From the NCBI GenBank assembly GCA_947254045.1, contig CAMYBO010000056.1, forward strand, positions 1-7,684: a DNA stretch of 7,684 bases, in the 5' to 3' direction. Positions 6,087 through 7,684 of the stretch are shown in pieces (the first letter of the stretch is position 1; each line of letters opens with the position of its first letter). Position numbers and translations under genes: made by a program. A model generated the notes under the pieces. It searched no databases, was not told the origin of the DNA, and saw only the letters and a program-made list of their open reading frames with translations. Origin of the DNA: an uncultured Granulicatella sp. GTDB lineage: Bacteria; Bacillota; Bacilli; Lactobacillales; Aerococcaceae.

Positions 6087-7185
6087 GTGAGTAATAAAAA
6101 ATAAAAAAATATTCAAGAACAAAATAATTTACAAATTAGATCATCAACAGCTGAATATTTAACTTATATTGCTTTAAACGGTGAAAATCAAAATTCTTTT
6201 GAGGTTCGTTATGAAGATGAGAACATATGGCTTATACAAATGATGATGGCTGAGTTATATGATGTTGCACTTTCGACAATAAATGAGCATTTGAAACATA
6301 TTTATGAGGATTCGGAACTTGCTGAACAAGCAACTATTCGGAAATACCGAATAGTTCAAAATGAAGGTGACCGTGAGGTTTCTAGAGGTGTAAATCACTA
6401 TAATCTTCGAGCTATTATTGCAGTTGGATTTAAGGTAAATAATGAGCGTGCTTTACAGTTTAGAAAATGGGCTAACCAGATTGTAAAAGATTACACCATC
6501 CAAGGATGGGTAATGGATGTAGATAGACTGAAGAATTTTGGAACAGTTATAAATAAGGATTATTTTGAAAAGCAATTAGAGAAAGTTCGTGAAATTCGTC
6601 TTTCAGAGAGAAGATTCTATCAAAAGATTACCGATATTTATTCGACTGCTATTGATTATGACAAGAATGCAAAAACAACAAAGAGATTCTTTTCTGCCGT
6701 ACAGAATAAACTTTATTATGCTGTACATGGCCAAACAGCTGCGGAAGTCATCTATTGATAGGGCAGATAGTTCTAAAGAAAATATGGGCCTTACTACATG
6801 GGATGGTTCTCCTAAAGAAAAGATTCATAAATACGATGTAATTGTTGCTAAAAACTATTTATCGGAAAACGAGATGATTCAAATGCAAAGGGTTGTTTCA
6901 GCATATCTTGATATGGCCGAAGACATGGCGCTTAGACAAATTCCTATGACTATGGAAGATTGGGAGAAAAGATTAAATGCTTTCTTAACTTTATGGGATA
7001 GAGATATTCTTCAAGATGCTGGTAAAGTTACGGCTGAACTGGTAAAACAACATGCTATAACTGAATTTGAAAAATATAGAGTGATTCGAGATAGATTATT
7101 TCAAAGCGATTTTGATTCTTTTATCCAATTAGAAGGTAATTTGAAGGAAGATAATGATAAAAATAAAAAACAAACAACATTTTAG
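6087..7185 (+). pseudogene. rhuM: RhuM family protein, broken by an early stop and a frameshift
   Basis: The coding sequence would start at GTG 6087, nine bases after GAGGAG (6072-6077), and give about 365 aa when repaired, close to the family's usual 330-350. Two lesions are visible. TAA at 6102-6104 is an in-frame stop at codon 6, after which the same frame runs without a usable start until ATG 6240. One extra base near 6755 (TATTGAT where TATGAT is expected) then shifts the frame and gives a stop at 6756-6758. Protein similarity crosses both: WLIQ...AELYDV..STINEHL (a helix-turn-helix-like N-terminus), YNLRAIIAVGFKVN, FRKWANQIVKDY, FSAVQNKLYYAVHGQTAAEVIY, then in the next frame DRADSSKENMGLTTW, AKNYLSENE and YLDMAEDMA. 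RhuM proteins often lie in islands and beside type I restriction loci; their biochemical role is unsettled. Family assignment is firm. The gene is most likely dead unless a partial product from 6240 is made. Confidence 0.85.
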
Positions 7186-7193
7186 GAGTGAAG

Positions 7194-7634
7194 ATGGAAG
7201 AAATTATAATTGAAGAAAATCTAAAACTAATTCCATATTATCCAAATCAAGAAATTGCTTTGAAGTGGTATCAAGATTTAGATGTTTGCAAGCAAGTAGA
7301 TAACATAGATGCTCTCTATACTAGAGACAGGCTAGACGCGATGTATAATTATCTTTCGACAAACGGGGAATGTTATTATGTCCAATTTAATAATACTTTA
7401 GTTGGAGATGTTTCGCTTTATAATGGAAATGAACTAGCAATTGTGATTTCCAAGGAATATCAAAATCAGCATATTGGGCGAAAATGTGTTCAGAAAATGA
7501 TACAACAAGCAAACGAAAGAGGTTTGAAAGAATTAATAGCAAATATATATTCATTTAATCAGCAAAGCAGAAAAATGTTTGAATCAATTGGATTTAAACA
7601 AGTAGATGAAGAACTATATATGTATAAACTCTGA
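7194..7634 (+). CDS. GNAT family N-acetyltransferase
   Basis: This is a predicted cytoplasmic acetyl-CoA-dependent acyltransferase of 146 aa with a single GNAT domain. The acetyl-CoA pyrophosphate loop appears as QNQHIGRK (90-97), a form of the Q/RxxGxG/A motif in which the last glycine or alanine is lysine. The C-terminal NIYSFNQQSRKMFESIGF (117-134) is the usual motif B region, in which an asparagine and a following tyrosine/phenylalanine line the active site. The ATG at 7194 is chosen because TAGGAG (7183-7188), overlapping the rhuM stop, sits five bases upstream; an in-frame GTG at 7188 would lie inside that ribosome site. The frame is intact although its left neighbour is broken. The substrate, a small molecule or a protein amine, cannot be predicted. 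Confidence 0.88.
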   Translation: MEEIIIEENLKLIPYYPNQEIALKWYQDLDVCKQVDNIDALYTRDRLDAMYNYLSTNGECYYVQFNNTLVGDVSLYNGNELAIVISKEYQNQHIGRKCVQKMIQQANERGLKELIANIYSFNQQSRKMFESIGFKQVDEELYMYKL

Positions 7635-7647
7635 AATAGAGGCTAAG

Positions 7648-7684
7648 ATGGAGAGATTAGATTTACTTGCAGACAAAATATACC
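7648..7684 (+). CDS. Start of an unidentified gene, cut by the window edge
   Basis: ATG at 7648 follows AGAGG (7638-7642) by five bases and lies 13 bases after the acetyltransferase stop. The 12 visible codons read MERLDLLADKIY and stay open to the edge, with no stop. The spacing suggests co-transcription with the acetyltransferase. The visible part is too short to name a family. Confidence 0.45.
   Translation, partial: MERLDLLADKIY

Noticed and set aside
6083..6088. TATAGT as a -10 box before rhuM
   Set aside because: It overlaps the GTG start codon itself, so it could only serve a leaderless or internal transcript, and no -35 partner stands out.
6589..7185. A separate 198-aa gene overlapping the end of the first rhuM fragment
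   Set aside because: Its first part is an out-of-frame reading of the RhuM coding region; only the part after about 6756 resembles a protein, and it continues the same RhuM domain.

Overview
The window comes from a low-GC Gram-positive bacterium. AT-rich codons (TTA, AAA, GAA), strong GGAGG-type ribosome sites, a lipobox-bearing solute-binding lipoprotein and a CcpA-type cre-like site point to the Lactobacillales. A Granulicatella- or Carnobacteriaceae-like host would fit, but the genus cannot be fixed from the sequence alone.

Positions 1-5522 hold one tight, well-kept operon on the + strand. It has an extended -10 promoter with an overlapping cre-like site, then a MalK/UgpC-type ABC ATPase, two MalF/MalG (UgpA/UgpE)-type permeases, a metallo-beta-lactamase-fold hydrolase that looks like a short RNase J-type beta-CASP protein, and a UgpB-like substrate-binding lipoprotein. 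A 27-bp imperfect hairpin with a T-rich tail closes it. The genes overlap or lie 2 to 27 bases apart. Together they make a complete CUT1-type importer for a sugar, oligosaccharide or glycerol-phosphate-like solute: lipoprotein, two membrane subunits and a motor. The hydrolase is the odd member; its place between the permeases and the binding protein suggests that it acts on the imported compound or on the operon's own RNA.

Positions 5523-5688 are non-coding and contain a compact nested inverted repeat (5541-5608) that looks like the end of an insertion sequence or a small palindromic element. From 5647 to the right edge the DNA is accessory and decaying. There is an orphan reading frame with no credible start, then a rhuM-family gene broken by an early in-frame stop and a one-base frameshift, then an intact small GNAT acetyltransferase and the first 12 codons of another gene. 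Arginine codons shift from almost all CGT in the operon to mixed AGA/CGA/CGG/AGG here, as expected of acquired DNA.

I see no CRISPR array, rRNA, tRNA or complete transposase, and no convincing new defence system. The best candidates for a second look are the beta-CASP hydrolase inside the importer operon and the two adjacent structured elements between 5447 and 5608.
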